Counted from the stretch's first letter, positions 16,949 through 26,497 are shown. The stretch: 39,185 bases of DNA from Deltaproteobacteria bacterium (GCA_009692435.1 SHZE01000011.1:1-39185), one strand, 5' to 3'. Program-made: numbers and translations. The notes: generated by a model from the sequence alone, not told the origin.

Positions 16949-18049
16949 TTATTGTAGGTTATAGAGTTCCGCGACGTTATCGTGGAGGATAAAGTTCTTC
17001 TCTTCCTCGGTGAGATGCGAGGCATGTTGCTTCAACAAGGCTTGGGAATTGGGCCACGTGGAATCACTATGCGGAAAATCATTGGCCCACATCAGGCGAC
17101 GGATGTTGCACAGGTCTTTCATCTTGAAGGCCACCCAATCGTCCTGGAACGTCACATAGATGTGCTCGCGGAAATACTCGCTGGGCATCTTGGATAACGC
17201 GCCAGCCGTCAGCCAATAGCGATGACGATCAAACGCATGGTCCATGCGATACATATAATGAGGGACCCATCCGGCATCGGCTTCGACACAGACGACCTTC
17301 AGTTTGGGATGGCGCTCAAACACCGCGCCAAGAATGAAGGTGCCCATGATGTCTTGACAGCCACGGATGATGGACATGAACCCATTCATCTTGGGACCCC
17401 GCGCGGGTGCCGCGACGACATCGCCTTTACTAGTGAGAATGTGGAAGCTCAGGGGCATTTGCATATCGACGGCGGCTTCGAAGAAAGGCGCATAGATGGG
17501 ATCGTCATAGTCGGAGATGCCAGGGTTGCCGGGCATCATCACTCCGCGTAACCCAAGGGCTTTAATCTTCCGCAAGTCCTCAATGCCTTCTTCCACTGTG
17601 CGCATGGCGGTTTGCCCGCAGCCGATCAGTCGCTTCGGGTGCACGGCACAGTATTCCGCGATCCACAGGTTGTAGGCGTCGAAGCAGGCCTTTTTGTAGT
17701 CCATATCGGGATGGTTACAGAGGAGCATGCCGACAGTGGGATAGATGACTTCAGCGGCGACGCCGTCACGGTCCTGTTCGGCCATGCGGGCTTCCGGGTC
17801 CCAGCCCCCGCGGTGGAGGTCCTCGAATTTGGCCCCGAACATCTTCAGGTCTTCGGCTTTTTGCCCGGCGGCGGCCACCAAGCCCATGGGAATCGGTTGG
17901 TTCAATCCGTCGATGACAAACAAATCCCCTTTTTTTTCATCGCGGACGACGTGTGGTGCGGTATCTTTGTATTTACGGTCAATGCGGTCAATGTATGTTC
18001 CTGGCGGCTCCGTGATATGTGAGTCCGCTGAGATGATCGGCTTCAACAT
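16949..18049 (-). CDS. Amidohydrolase family (Amidohydro_2) metal-dependent hydrolase
   Basis: The 366-aa TIM-barrel protein starts MLKPIISADSHITEP, where DSH replaces the HxH of other amidohydrolases. It continues with GVAAEVIYPTVG, LRGVMMPGNPG, PLSFHILTS and the C-terminal WANDFPHSDSTWP with the metal/active-site Asp and His. Members of this group include decarboxylases and hydrolases acting on aromatic or cyclic acids (ACMS decarboxylase-like). The substrate is not evident. A strong AGGAGGG lies 7 bases before the ATG. It is transcribed away from the kinase pair, with a hairpin at its 3' end. Confidence 0.92.
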   Translation of the reverse strand: MLKPIISADSHITEPPGTYIDRIDRKYKDTAPHVVRDEKKGDLFVIDGLNQPIPMGLVAAAGQKAEDLKMFGAKFEDLHRGGWDPEARMAEQDRDGVAAEVIYPTVGMLLCNHPDMDYKKACFDAYNLWIAEYCAVHPKRLIGCGQTAMRTVEEGIEDLRKIKALGLRGVMMPGNPGISDYDDPIYAPFFEAAVDMQMPLSFHILTSKGDVVAAPARGPKMNGFMSIIRGCQDIMGTFILGAVFERHPKLKVVCVEADAGWVPHYMYRMDHAFDRHRYWLTAGALSKMPSEYFREHIYVTFQDDWVAFKMKDLCNIRRLMWANDFPHSDSTWPNSQALLKQHASHLTEEEKNFILHDNVAELYNLQ

Positions 18050-18255
18050 AGAGAATCCCTCCTGTCGCGTCTGAGATTTGTGGAGTACGCGCTCTGTTTC
18101 CTATAGCGGTGATCGCCCGTGGGGTGAAGTGGGGGGAAGTCTCGGTGAAATCCTTGTCTTGCTCCCTCTTCTTCTATAGCATCGCCGAGCTGTCTTGGAG
18201 ACGAGAGCCACAGAGTACGTGGAAAAGAACAACGGGAACCGCGAATATCGACACC

Positions 18256-20571
18256 ATGAAGGACGAAAAGAAGAACAAGATACAACTCCTTGAAGAACTC
18301 CAAGCCTTGCGGAGACAGGTCGCGGAACTGACGACGCGAGACGGTGCCGGTTTGTCCGACCAGACCTTACGCGAGAGCGAAGAGCGCTACCGCATCTTGG
18401 CGGATTACGCCGCCGATTTCATCTCGCGCTATACCCCGACGGGTGTGTGTACCTATGCCTCGCCTGCTTGTCGGGTCCTCATTGGGTATGAACCCGAGGA
18501 ATTGCTCGGCGGAACGCCAGTCGATTTTACCCACCCCGACGACGCGGCCCGGGTGCGAGACACCATGCGCCAATTGTTGAGAACGCCGGGGGGGACACAG
18601 GCGGTCGAGTATCGGTCACGTCGGAAAGACGGAAGCTCCGGCTGGATCGAAACGACCGCGCAGGCCCTTCGGGATCTTCGGACGGGCCTCGTTCAGGAGG
18701 TCATTGCCGTCTCGCGCGATATGACCGCCCGTAAACGTGTGGAAGAGGCGCTCCACCAATCGCGCGCCGAACTCGAACTCCGAGTAGAGGAGCGAACCGT
18801 CGCTCTCGCGCGAGCAAACGACACCCTTCGTCAAGAAATCGCCGAACGGACTCAGGCCGAGGAGCGGGTGCGGCAGCAACTGACGCGCCTGCAACTGCTC
18901 AATCAGATCACCCGTGCCATTGGGGAGCGACAAGACCTCGACAGTATTTTTCGGGTGGTGATGGGAAGTTTAGAAGAAAGTCTTCCGTTGGATTTTAGCT
19001 GTATCTGTCTCTTCGATACCGACGGAGAGGGGCTCCGCGTGGCGTCTGTTGGCGCGAAGGGACAGCGGATGGCGACGACGCTCGGCATGCAAGAGGGAGC
19101 CCACGTGCCGATTGATCAGAATGGCCTGCGTGCGTGTGCGCGGGGCAATACGGTCTATGAGCCGGATACCGCGCTTGTCAACGCCGCGATTCCCCAACAA
19201 TTCGCTAGGGCTGGGCTGTACTCGTTGGCGGCGGCTCCCATGATTGTCGAGGGGAGCGTATTGGGGATCCTCTTGGTGGCACGACAGACGGTCAACGGGT
19301 TGCGTAGTGGAGAGTGTGAATTCCTCCGCCAACTGAGCGAACACGTCGCGATCGCCGCGCACCAAGCCCAATTGTATGCCGAATTGCAACAAGCGTATGA
19401 CGATTTGCGGCAGACTCAACACGCGGCGATGCAACAGGAGCGCCTACGCGCGGTTGGACAGATGGCGAGTGGCATCGCGCATGACATCAACAATGCCATC
19501 TCGCCAGTGATGCTTTATACCGATGCCCTGCTCGAAGGGGAGCCTCAGCTCAGTGATCGCGGACGACAATATCTGACCAACATGCAGCAGTCGATTGACG
19601 ATGTGGCGCGGACGGTGGCGCGACTACGGGAATTTTATCGCACGCGGGAAGAGCCCGGAGAACTCCTGCCGGTCAACGTGAATCAGCTCGTTTCCCAAGT
19701 AGTCGAGCTCACGCGGGCCAAGTGGCGAGACCTCGCGCAACAGCACGGGATCACCAACATCGTTGAAACGACTCTCCAAGCCGACCTCCCCACGATATTA
19801 GGAGCCGAGAGTGACATCCGCGACGGATTGACGAACCTCATCTTCAACGCCGTTGATGCCATGCCCGCGGGGGGCACGCTGACCCTCCGCACCAGTGCGA
19901 CTCCGACCCATGTAAGGCTCGAAGTCACGGATACCGGGGTCGGGATGGACGAAGAGACGCGTCAGCGCTGTGTGGAGCCCTTTTATACGACGAAAGGAGA
20001 GCGTGGGACCGGACTGGGGCTCGCGATGGTATATGGCATGGTGCAGCGCCATGCGGGGACGATGGAGATTGAGAGCACCCCCGGCAAAGGAACGACGATG
20101 CGCTTGCTCTTTCTCATTCCAAGGGGCGTGATTGATGATCGTCCGGCCGCCGGGTCCGTTCCGGTCCTCCTCCTGCGGAGGCGGGTACTGGTGGTGGACG
20201 ATGATCCTATGCTCCGCAAGGTCTTGGCGGATATTTTGACGGCGGAAGGCCACTGGGTCATGGTGGCCGACGGCGGACAGCAAGGGATCGCGGCCTTTCG
20301 GAGCGCCACAGAACGGGGAGAGCCCTTCGAGGTCGTGGTCACTGACCTTGGCATGCCACACATTGATGGACGCGAGGTGGCCCGTGCGGTGAAGGCCGAG
20401 TCCCCAACGACGCCGGTGATTCTGTTGACCGGGTGGGGCCAGCGCCTGCAGGCTGAAGGGGAGACGCCGACGCATGTGGACCTCGTCCTGAGTAAACCTC
20501 CAAAGATTCGCGATTTGCGAGAAGCGCTCGCGGCGGTATGTGACGGAGGAACCGGACATCATGGGAAGTGA
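18256..20571 (+). CDS. Hybrid sensor histidine kinase (PAS-GAF-HK-REC)
   Basis: Read from ATG 18256 the protein has 771 aa. In order: a short coiled coil (1-35), PAS (about 40-165, RYRILADYAADFISRYTPTG), a coiled coil, GAF (about 210-370), the phosphoacceptor helix MASGIAHDINN (His409), an HATPase domain with NLIFNAVDAMP and GTGLGLAMVYG, and a C-terminal receiver with VLVVDDD and VVTDLGMP (phosphoacceptor near D697). No membrane helix is seen, so it is a cytosolic kinase. A longer in-frame start at 18109 would add residues unlike the family. It overlaps the next kinase gene by 11 bases, so the two are translationally coupled. Confidence 0.93.
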   Translation: MKDEKKNKIQLLEELQALRRQVAELTTRDGAGLSDQTLRESEERYRILADYAADFISRYTPTGVCTYASPACRVLIGYEPEELLGGTPVDFTHPDDAARVRDTMRQLLRTPGGTQAVEYRSRRKDGSSGWIETTAQALRDLRTGLVQEVIAVSRDMTARKRVEEALHQSRAELELRVEERTVALARANDTLRQEIAERTQAEERVRQQLTRLQLLNQITRAIGERQDLDSIFRVVMGSLEESLPLDFSCICLFDTDGEGLRVASVGAKGQRMATTLGMQEGAHVPIDQNGLRACARGNTVYEPDTALVNAAIPQQFARAGLYSLAAAPMIVEGSVLGILLVARQTVNGLRSGECEFLRQLSEHVAIAAHQAQLYAELQQAYDDLRQTQHAAMQQERLRAVGQMASGIAHDINNAISPVMLYTDALLEGEPQLSDRGRQYLTNMQQSIDDVARTVARLREFYRTREEPGELLPVNVNQLVSQVVELTRAKWRDLAQQHGITNIVETTLQADLPTILGAESDIRDGLTNLIFNAVDAMPAGGTLTLRTSATPTHVRLEVTDTGVGMDEETRQRCVEPFYTTKGERGTGLGLAMVYGMVQRHAGTMEIESTPGKGTTMRLLFLIPRGVIDDRPAAGSVPVLLLRRRVLVVDDDPMLRKVLADILTAEGHWVMVADGGQQGIAAFRSATERGEPFEVVVTDLGMPHIDGREVARAVKAESPTTPVILLTGWGQRLQAEGETPTHVDLVLSKPPKIRDLREALAAVCDGGTGHHGK

Positions 20572-22594
20572 CGCACCGCAAGTCGCGCGCTCCTCGTTGC
20601 CAGCCCACCAAGGGCGAGTGCTTGTCGTCGATGACGAAGTGAATCTGATGGTGGCGCTCTGCACCATGCTCACCGAGCGCGGTTACGAAGCGCAGGGAGT
20701 GACCTCTGGGGCGGCCGCGCTGGCGCTGCTGCGAGAACGCGAATTCGATGTGATGCTCTGCGACCTGAGCATGCCAGATATGGACGGGATTGCCGTCTTA
20801 CGGGCCATCTCTGATATTGACGCGAACTTAGTCGGGATCATCATGAGCGGCCAAGGCACGGTGCGGACGGCGGTCGAGGCCATGCAAGTCGGCGCGTTGG
20901 ACTATGTCTTGAAACCGTTCCGCATGTCCACGATTCTGCCGGTGTTGACGCGTGCGATGCAGATGCGTCGGCTGCGAGTGGAAAACCTCCAACTGCGTGA
21001 GATGGTCGCCATCCATGAACTCAGCACGGCGATGTCGTTCATCCTTGACGTGAATACCGTCTTGCATAAGGCCGCGGATACCGCGCTCCAGGTCTGTCAC
21101 GCCGATGAAGTGTCGCTGATGCTCCCCACACCGGATGAAACCGAATTGTATGTGGCTGTTGTCCGCGGCAAGAATCGTGAGCACCTGATAGGTCAGCGTG
21201 TCTTGATCACCGCGGGGGTGGCTGGATGGGCTGCCCAAGCTCAGGGGCCGACCGTGTTGGAAGGAGAGGTCAAGAATGTTCATTTTGCGCCGATCTTTCC
21301 CCGTGCCGATATTCACTGCGCGATTTCAATGCCGATGCTCATCGGTGGTCGCTTGACGGGGGTGATCAACGTGAATGCGACTGAGCGGAAGCGACAGTTC
21401 TCGCTAGGAGAAGTGAAGGCGTTGACGTTGCTCGCCAGTATTACGGCTCCGGCGCTGGAGAGCGCGCGGTTGCATGCGGAAGTCCGTGAGGCCCGGGACC
21501 TCCTGGAGAAACGGGTGGAGGAGCGGACCGCCGAATTGCGACAAACCAACGAGGCGCTACGGAAAAGCGAGGAACTTTATCAAACTTTGGCGCGAAATCT
21601 GCCCAACGGGATCGTCGCGGTCTTGGATCTCGACTTGCGGGTCTCTCTCATTGGGGGCGAGGGACTCGCGCGGACGAGATTTTCCAAGGAGGCGGCTGAA
21701 GGGAAGACCCCGCGTGAGTTTCTCTTGCCCGAAGTTGCCGCGCCGGTGGAAAGAGCGTGTCTCCGGGCATTACAGGGAGAAAGCTCGACGGTTGAACTGA
21801 AGGGGGCGAACGGGAGGATTTACCTGCTCCATAGTCTTCCAGTTCGTAACGATCAAGCGGACATCATAAGCATCATTGTCTTGGCCCAAGACATCACGGG
21901 ACGAAAAGAAGTTGAACGACTCAAGGATGAGTTGGTATCGACCGTCAGCCATGAGCTGCGTACGCCGCTGACCAGTATGCGCGGCTTTGCCGAACTGTTG
22001 TTGCAGCGCGACTTTCCGCCCGAACAACAACGTAAGTTCCTGTCGATTATCATTAGGGAATCGGTACGCTTAGCTCGTGTGATTGACAATTTTCTTGACC
22101 TGCAACGGATCGCGTCTGGACACCAAATGTTTCAGATTGACCCGGTGGAGATTCTGCCGCTGGTGCGCGAGAGCGTGGTGCTCTTTACCGACAACGACCG
22201 TCAGCATTCCCTCCGGCTTGTGCTCCCTGAAATCCCTTTGACGGTTTTGGCGGATGCCGATCGTATCCGTCAGGTACTGATGAATCTGCTGTCGAATGCG
22301 ATCAAATACTCTCCAGCGGGAGGGGAAGTAACAGTGGGCGCGCGGCAGGAAGAGAGTGAAGTTGTGTTTTGGGTCGCGGATCACGGAATCGGTATTCCGC
22401 CAGAGTGGATTCCCAAACTCTTTCAGCGGTTTTCTCGTCTCGATAACCCCTTAACCCGGCATATCTCCGGCACGGGGCTCGGCTTAGCGTTGGTGAAAGA
22501 GATCGTCGATGCGCACCACGGGCGTGTGTGGGTGGAGAGTGAAGTCGGTACAGGTAGTACGTTCTTTTTCTCACTGCCGGTGGCGGAGACGTAG
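20561..22594 (+). CDS. Response receiver-GAF-PAS sensor histidine kinase
   Basis: From ATG 20561 (GGAGG 11 bases upstream) the protein has 677 aa; a GTG at 20540 is possible but lacks a site. An N-terminal receiver (RVLVVDDEVNLM, phosphoacceptor near D68 in LCDLSMPD) is followed by GAF (about 150-300), a coiled coil, PAS (about 335-450), the HisKA box STVSHELRTPLTS (His464) and HATPase with NLLSNAIKYSP, ADHGIGIPP and GTGLGLALVKE. It is soluble. Because the preceding kinase ends in a receiver and this one begins with one, phosphate may pass between them in a relay. No DNA-binding response regulator is present in the window. Confidence 0.93.
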   Translation: MGSDAPQVARSSLPAHQGRVLVVDDEVNLMVALCTMLTERGYEAQGVTSGAAALALLREREFDVMLCDLSMPDMDGIAVLRAISDIDANLVGIIMSGQGTVRTAVEAMQVGALDYVLKPFRMSTILPVLTRAMQMRRLRVENLQLREMVAIHELSTAMSFILDVNTVLHKAADTALQVCHADEVSLMLPTPDETELYVAVVRGKNREHLIGQRVLITAGVAGWAAQAQGPTVLEGEVKNVHFAPIFPRADIHCAISMPMLIGGRLTGVINVNATERKRQFSLGEVKALTLLASITAPALESARLHAEVREARDLLEKRVEERTAELRQTNEALRKSEELYQTLARNLPNGIVAVLDLDLRVSLIGGEGLARTRFSKEAAEGKTPREFLLPEVAAPVERACLRALQGESSTVELKGANGRIYLLHSLPVRNDQADIISIIVLAQDITGRKEVERLKDELVSTVSHELRTPLTSMRGFAELLLQRDFPPEQQRKFLSIIIRESVRLARVIDNFLDLQRIASGHQMFQIDPVEILPLVRESVVLFTDNDRQHSLRLVLPEIPLTVLADADRIRQVLMNLLSNAIKYSPAGGEVTVGARQEESEVVFWVADHGIGIPPEWIPKLFQRFSRLDNPLTRHISGTGLGLALVKEIVDAHHGRVWVESEVGTGSTFFFSLPVAET

Positions 22595-22667
22595 CCCCCT
22601 TTGAAGAGCAGGTTTTTTTCGTTTTCTACAATTTTCCGGATTTTCCGTATGCATGGGTTCTCCCGTC

Positions 22668-22750
22668 CGTCGTGCCCGCGCAGGCGGGCATCCAGGCGCG
22701 GAGCCCGTGGATTGCGGGATTACTGGATTCCCGCCTGCGCGGGAATAACG
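22668..22750. repeat. Palindromic intergenic element, copy 1
   Basis: The 83-base element has terminal inverted arms (cgtcgtgcccgcgcaggcg at the left, cgcctgcgcgggaataacg at the right) around a spacer. A near-identical copy lies in inverted orientation at 35828-35911. It is of the widespread CGTCATTCCCGCG...CGGGAATGACG type found between genes in many proteobacteria. It is the main content of the 323-base gap 22595-22917, which also holds the repeat at 22793-22835; the remainder shows no gene. Confidence 0.85.
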
Positions 22751-22792
22751 ACTCTGCTCTTCTTGTGGCGAAAAACCTACCCCTGAAAGGAC

Positions 22793-22835
22793 GTAGCCCC
22801 CAGGCTGGAATTCGCTCCGCTCATTGCCCGCCTAC
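22793..22835 (-). repeat. Dispersed intergenic repeat, copy 1
   Basis: Read on the minus strand this 43-base stretch closely matches 32662-32703; both contain caatgagcg, agcgaattcc and agcctggggg in the same order. It is a second repeat in the same gap as the palindromic element. No gene function is seen. Confidence 0.7.
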
Positions 22836-22917
22836 AGTTGCTGCAAACGTTCCTCGATTCCCCGTTGCGGTTTTCAAGGGTCCGCGATCAGCATTCTGCA
22901 ATCCGCGATTCAGTTCT

Positions 22918-23826
22918 CTACCGCAACGCCGCGCGCAACTCATCAAACGCCACGAGCTGATTGCCGTGCGCGGAAGATGGCACGATAATCAACGTATTCA
23001 CTCCCGCCTCATACCACGCCTCAATGCCATCTCGGACCTCGGCGGCGGTTCCGTATAACGTCACTTGTTGTAACCAGCGGTCCGACATCAACTGGGGAAT
23101 TTTCTCTTCCTGTTTGTTGGCAATCGCCTGACGAATCGCCAACATCTCTTCCTCAAAGCCCGCTTCGATCCAATACTGCTGATAGTTCGGCAACCGGACA
23201 TAGCTGGTCAGCGTGCGGCGGTTGACCGCGGCTGCGGCTGCTCGATCCTCGGCAATACAGGTCGGCACCATATTGGCAATCATAAAGGCGGGATCGGTGC
23301 GTTTCGCATCCGGCAAGGCGCGGATTGAGTCCGCCATGTGGGACCGGGCGGCATTGGCCCACATCGCTCCTTGGGCAATCTCGCCCGCCAACTTCACCAT
23401 TGGTTTGCGCAGGGTCGCCAGAACAATGGGCGGGAGATCCGCGGGTTGGGGGATACTGGTACGGACGTCGTTGATGAATTTGCGAATATCGCCGAGTGGC
23501 TTTCCGACTTGCAATCCGAGGCGTTGGTGCATCGGACCGTGACTCACACCAATGCCAAAACGAAAGCGTCCGTTCGACAATTCGTGAATAAACGAGGCCG
23601 TTTGCGCATAATCAAACGGGTGTCGGGTGTAGATATTGGCGATACTCGTCCCGAATGGAATCTCGTGCGTGACCTGAGCCAGGAGCGCGCACCAGGTCAT
23701 GTTATCAATGACACTCGGCGAATAGATGCCACTGAAGCCTTCTTTCTCAAACTGTTGCGCCAGTTCAATCGAGATTTTACGTCGTCCTGGCACTGGAGCT
23801 AGACTTACCGCGGGTTTTCGTTTCAT
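22918..23826 (-). CDS. LLM-class (luciferase-like) flavin-dependent oxidoreductase
   Basis: The 302-aa protein fits the bacterial luciferase/F420-dependent TIM-barrel family: EKEGFSGIYSPSVIDN, the strand-helix VTHEIPFGTSIANIYTRHPF, then SNGRFRFGIGVSHGPMHQRLG, which is the cofactor-binding signature. The C-terminal VTLYGTAAEVRDGIEAWYEAGVNTLI also fits. It probably uses FMNH2 or F420H2; the substrate is unknown. ATG 23826 has AGGAGG upstream, and earlier in-frame codons encode repeat-derived sequence. Its 5' flank is the 11-bp repeat array R2. It appears monocistronic. Confidence 0.92.
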   Translation of the reverse strand: MKRKPAVSLAPVPGRRKISIELAQQFEKEGFSGIYSPSVIDNMTWCALLAQVTHEIPFGTSIANIYTRHPFDYAQTASFIHELSNGRFRFGIGVSHGPMHQRLGLQVGKPLGDIRKFINDVRTSIPQPADLPPIVLATLRKPMVKLAGEIAQGAMWANAARSHMADSIRALPDAKRTDPAFMIANMVPTCIAEDRAAAAAVNRRTLTSYVRLPNYQQYWIEAGFEEEMLAIRQAIANKQEEKIPQLMSDRWLQQVTLYGTAAEVRDGIEAWYEAGVNTLIIVPSSAHGNQLVAFDELRAALR

Positions 23827-23840
23827 ATTCCCTCCTTTTG

Positions 23841-23955
23841 GGACACGTCTAGGACACGCCCAGGGCAAGTTTAGGACAGGTCTCAAATAAGTCTAGGGCG
23901 AGTCTCAAACACATTGTCACAGTGTCCGAGACTTGCCTGAGCCCAGTCCTCTGGG
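23841..23955. repeat. 11-bp phased repeat array R2 (bidirectional)
   Basis: Six consecutive 11-base units start at 23841 (ggacacgtcta, ggacacgccca, gggcaagttta, ggacaggtctc, aaataagtcta, gggcgagtctc). After a short junction, units in the opposite sense follow (tgtccgagact at 23923, tgcctgagccc at 23934). The whole makes an imperfect palindrome in the divergent promoter region between the LLM and LRR genes. It is the largest copy of the family seen here. Confidence 0.8.
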
Positions 23956-23993
23956 TAAGGTAACGAACCGCAAAGTGCGCGAGAAAGGATATT

Positions 23994-24524
23994 ATGAGCG
24001 ACCGACCAGACTCGGTCTTGAAACGAAGACTGTTAGAAGCCAAGGGGAGTGCCGCTGGCGCGCTGCCTCCGCGACAGGTCCGGTTTCCCGCGGAGCGGTC
24101 AATGGGAACGTTGTGGATTCGCAAGAGCGAGTCAACGGCTGAGAACTATGCGTTCTGGGAATCCTGGGGCGAGGCGCGCGGCGTGGTCGCCATTCCCGCG
24201 AGCCACGACCTGCGTTTGGTTGTGAGTCCCCAGTCGGCCACGGACCTCTCGCCACTGAGCACCTTCCGTCCAGAGGACCTGCAATATGTACAATTGTCTG
24301 GCACGCGGGTGTCGAATGCCGGGTTAGCACATCTGCGTCACCTGACTGGGCTCAAAGTGCTCTGGCTTTACGACACGCCAATCAGCGATGCCGGGCTTGT
24401 CCACCTCCGGGGACTGACGGGACTCCAGGTGCTCAATCTCCGCAGTACCTTGACCAGCACCGCCGCTGTCGATGCGCTCCAAGACGCACTCCCACAGTGT
24501 GAATTCCGCCGCGTGTGGAAGTAA
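23994..24524 (+). CDS. Small leucine-rich repeat protein
   Basis: The 176-aa protein has an unrecognised N-terminal half and about three leucine-rich repeats from about 98 onward: LQYVQLSGTRVSNAGLAHL, LKVLWLYDTPISDAGLVHL and LQVLNLRSTLTSTAAVDAL. The T-x-(I/V)-S-(N/D)-AGL pattern is that of bacterial cysteine-lacking LRRs, which usually bind proteins. No signal peptide is seen, so it is probably cytosolic. An AAAGGAT precedes the ATG. Its TAA overlaps the ATG of the EamA transporter gene by one base (TAATG), so the pair is translationally coupled; why an LRR protein is paired with a transporter is unclear. Confidence 0.85.
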   Translation: MSDRPDSVLKRRLLEAKGSAAGALPPRQVRFPAERSMGTLWIRKSESTAENYAFWESWGEARGVVAIPASHDLRLVVSPQSATDLSPLSTFRPEDLQYVQLSGTRVSNAGLAHLRHLTGLKVLWLYDTPISDAGLVHLRGLTGLQVLNLRSTLTSTAAVDALQDALPQCEFRRVWK

Positions 24525-25432
24525 TGTGGGTCGAGATCGCGCTGGTCGCTGGCTGTATGCAAACCGCGCGCAATGCATTCGCGCGCAGTCTCGCCGGGAA
24601 AGTTTCTCCCACCCTCAATAGTTGGTCCCGCTTCGCGTTTAATTTTCCGTTGTTATTTCCTCTGATTTGCTTCTTAGTATGGTGGGACAGATGGCCGCGG
24701 CTCTCGTGGACCTTCGTGGCCTACTGCGCCGCCACCGGCGTCACGCAGATTCTCGGCAACATCGCCTTGATTGAGGCGTTTAACCGCGCCAATTTCGCGC
24801 AGTCGATCATTCTGCATAAATTGGAAGTGGCCTTCACCGCCGTGATTGGCATGCTGCTGTTCGCCGAGAATCCCTCATCGCTGGGGTGGGCCGGCATTAG
24901 CGTCTGTAGCGCCGGCGTGTTGGTGATGAACTTGGGGCGCGAGCGCGGTCCTGAAGGCTGGCGACGAGCGTTTCATTTCGATCAGGGGGCCCTTCTCGCC
25001 ATGGCATGCGCGCTGTTCATCGTCTTTGCCAGTTTCATGCTCAAGGCGGCCAATAGCGAATTCGTCTCCTTGAACCCCTGGGTTGGCACGGATCGCTTCG
25101 TCGCGGCGGCGCACACCTTGTTCCATACTGTCTGGATGGAAGTCGTGATCCTCACGGTGGCGCTCTTGCTAAGCCGCCCACAAGAGTTTCGGCTGGTACC
25201 GGTACACTGGCGGCGGATGGCGTTGATTGGTGCGACCGGGTTTGGTGGCAGCTTGTGCTGGTTTTGGGTGTACTCGTTGACATTAGTGGCGTATGCCAAA
25301 GCGGTCGGCCAGATCGAAGCCGTGCTCGCCATTGTCCTCGCATTAGTCGTGTGGCGTGAACGGGAAATCGTCCGCCAGTTGCCTGGCGTGGCACTGGTCA
25401 TGGTGGGGATTGTGTTGGTGCTGATGGGCTGA
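24524..25432 (+). CDS. EamA/DMT-family transporter
   Basis: The 302-aa protein has about ten hydrophobic helices in two EamA repeats, for example ATGVTQILGNIALIEAFNRAN and KLEVAFTAVIGMLLFAENPSSLGWAGI in the first, and AKAVGQIEAVLAIVLALVVWRERE in the second. These are drug/metabolite exporters of the inner membrane with unknown substrate here. ATG 24524 overlaps the LRR gene stop; a GTG nine bases earlier is less likely. The gap after it (25433-25598) contains degenerate gccat(a/c)agc-type short repeats and no gene. Confidence 0.88.
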   Translation: MWVEIALVAGCMQTARNAFARSLAGKVSPTLNSWSRFAFNFPLLFPLICFLVWWDRWPRLSWTFVAYCAATGVTQILGNIALIEAFNRANFAQSIILHKLEVAFTAVIGMLLFAENPSSLGWAGISVCSAGVLVMNLGRERGPEGWRRAFHFDQGALLAMACALFIVFASFMLKAANSEFVSLNPWVGTDRFVAAAHTLFHTVWMEVVILTVALLLSRPQEFRLVPVHWRRMALIGATGFGGSLCWFWVYSLTLVAYAKAVGQIEAVLAIVLALVVWREREIVRQLPGVALVMVGIVLVLMG

Positions 25433-25598
25433 CTTTGGCTGGTGGCTCGCTTCGCTCACTCTATGGCTCGGAGTTCTTGCCATAAGCCATAGGACCGGAG
25501 GGAACGGGCCATCAGCTATTTGCCATCAACCATCAGCCGCTTGCAAGATGCCACCGCTCATGCCTATGGTTAGGACACTCCATCACAAGAGAGGTGTT

Positions 25599-26492
25599 AT
25601 GACTGAGGAGCAAACGTACGATCGGTTCATGCAGGATATTGGCAACATTCTGGCTCTTGAACACGTCAATGTGACGGTTCCTGACCAAGCCGTGGCAACA
25701 ACCTTTTATGTCTCAGGTCTGGGATTTACCCGTGATCCGTACATGATGGTCGGGCAAGAGAACATGTGGGTGAATATCGGACAACAACAGTTCCACTTAC
25801 CCTCCCGTGCTCCCCAAGTTGTGCGGGGACATGTGGGGATCGTGATTCCGGATCGGGAGGGCCTCCGCACGCGGCTCAAACGTGTTGAGGCTCGGTTGGC
25901 GGGGACGGCGTTCGCCTGGTCAGTGGAAAAAGGCTATATCGCGGTGACGTGTCCCTGGGGCAATCAGTTCCGCTGTTATGCGCCGGGGCCGCAGTTCGGC
26001 GAGATGACGATTGGCATTCCGTATGTGGAAATCGCGGTCGCACCTGAAGCCGCCGCCGGGATCGCGCGGTTCTACCAAGAAGTGATGAAAGCGCCAGCCA
26101 CGGTGTCGCGCGGGAAGAAAGGCAATGCCGTGCGGGTGCGGATGGGACGCACGCAAGAGTTGATTTTCCGGGAGACGACGGAGAAGCTCCCTTCGTATGA
26201 TGGGCACCACATCGCCATCTACATCGCCAACTTTTCGAGCCCCCATGTTTTTCTCAAGAATCGTAATCTCATTACGCAAGAGAGTGACGCGCACCAATAT
26301 CGGTTCCAAGACATTATCGACCCGGAGACGGGAAAAACGCTGTGTGTGGTTGAGCACGAGGTGCGCAGTTTGTATCACCCGATGTGGGGGCGCGAGTTAG
26401 TCAACCGCAACGCGGGGCAGCGCATTGGCGCGTATCGCCGTGGGCAAGATGCGTTTTCCTCCACGGATCATCTTAGGGCGTTCACTTCCTAA
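25599..26492 (+). CDS. Tandem VOC (glyoxalase/dioxygenase-like) protein
   Basis: The 297-aa protein holds two vicinal-oxygen-chelate domains. The first (about 15-130) starts ALEHVNVTVPDQAVATTFYVSGLGFTRDP; the second (about 140-270) starts IPYVEIAVAPEAAAGIARFYQEV and includes DGHHIAIYI. Two-domain VOC proteins include ring-cleaving dioxygenases and glyoxalase relatives, but I cannot tell whether a full metal site is present. A GAGAGG site precedes ATG 25599; the longer in-frame start at 25548 lies in a repeat-like leader. It converges on the BatA-like gene. Confidence 0.85.
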   Translation: MTEEQTYDRFMQDIGNILALEHVNVTVPDQAVATTFYVSGLGFTRDPYMMVGQENMWVNIGQQQFHLPSRAPQVVRGHVGIVIPDREGLRTRLKRVEARLAGTAFAWSVEKGYIAVTCPWGNQFRCYAPGPQFGEMTIGIPYVEIAVAPEAAAGIARFYQEVMKAPATVSRGKKGNAVRVRMGRTQELIFRETTEKLPSYDGHHIAIYIANFSSPHVFLKNRNLITQESDAHQYRFQDIIDPETGKTLCVVEHEVRSLYHPMWGRELVNRNAGQRIGAYRRGQDAFSSTDHLRAFTS

Positions 26493-26497
26493 AGACA

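Noticed and set aside
19798..20673. 291-codon minus-strand open frame opposite the kinases
   Set aside because: It crosses two well-supported kinase domains and has no domain of its own.
23841..23955. Possible CRISPR array
   Set aside because: The units are only 11 bases, contiguous and without unique spacers, and there are no cas genes.
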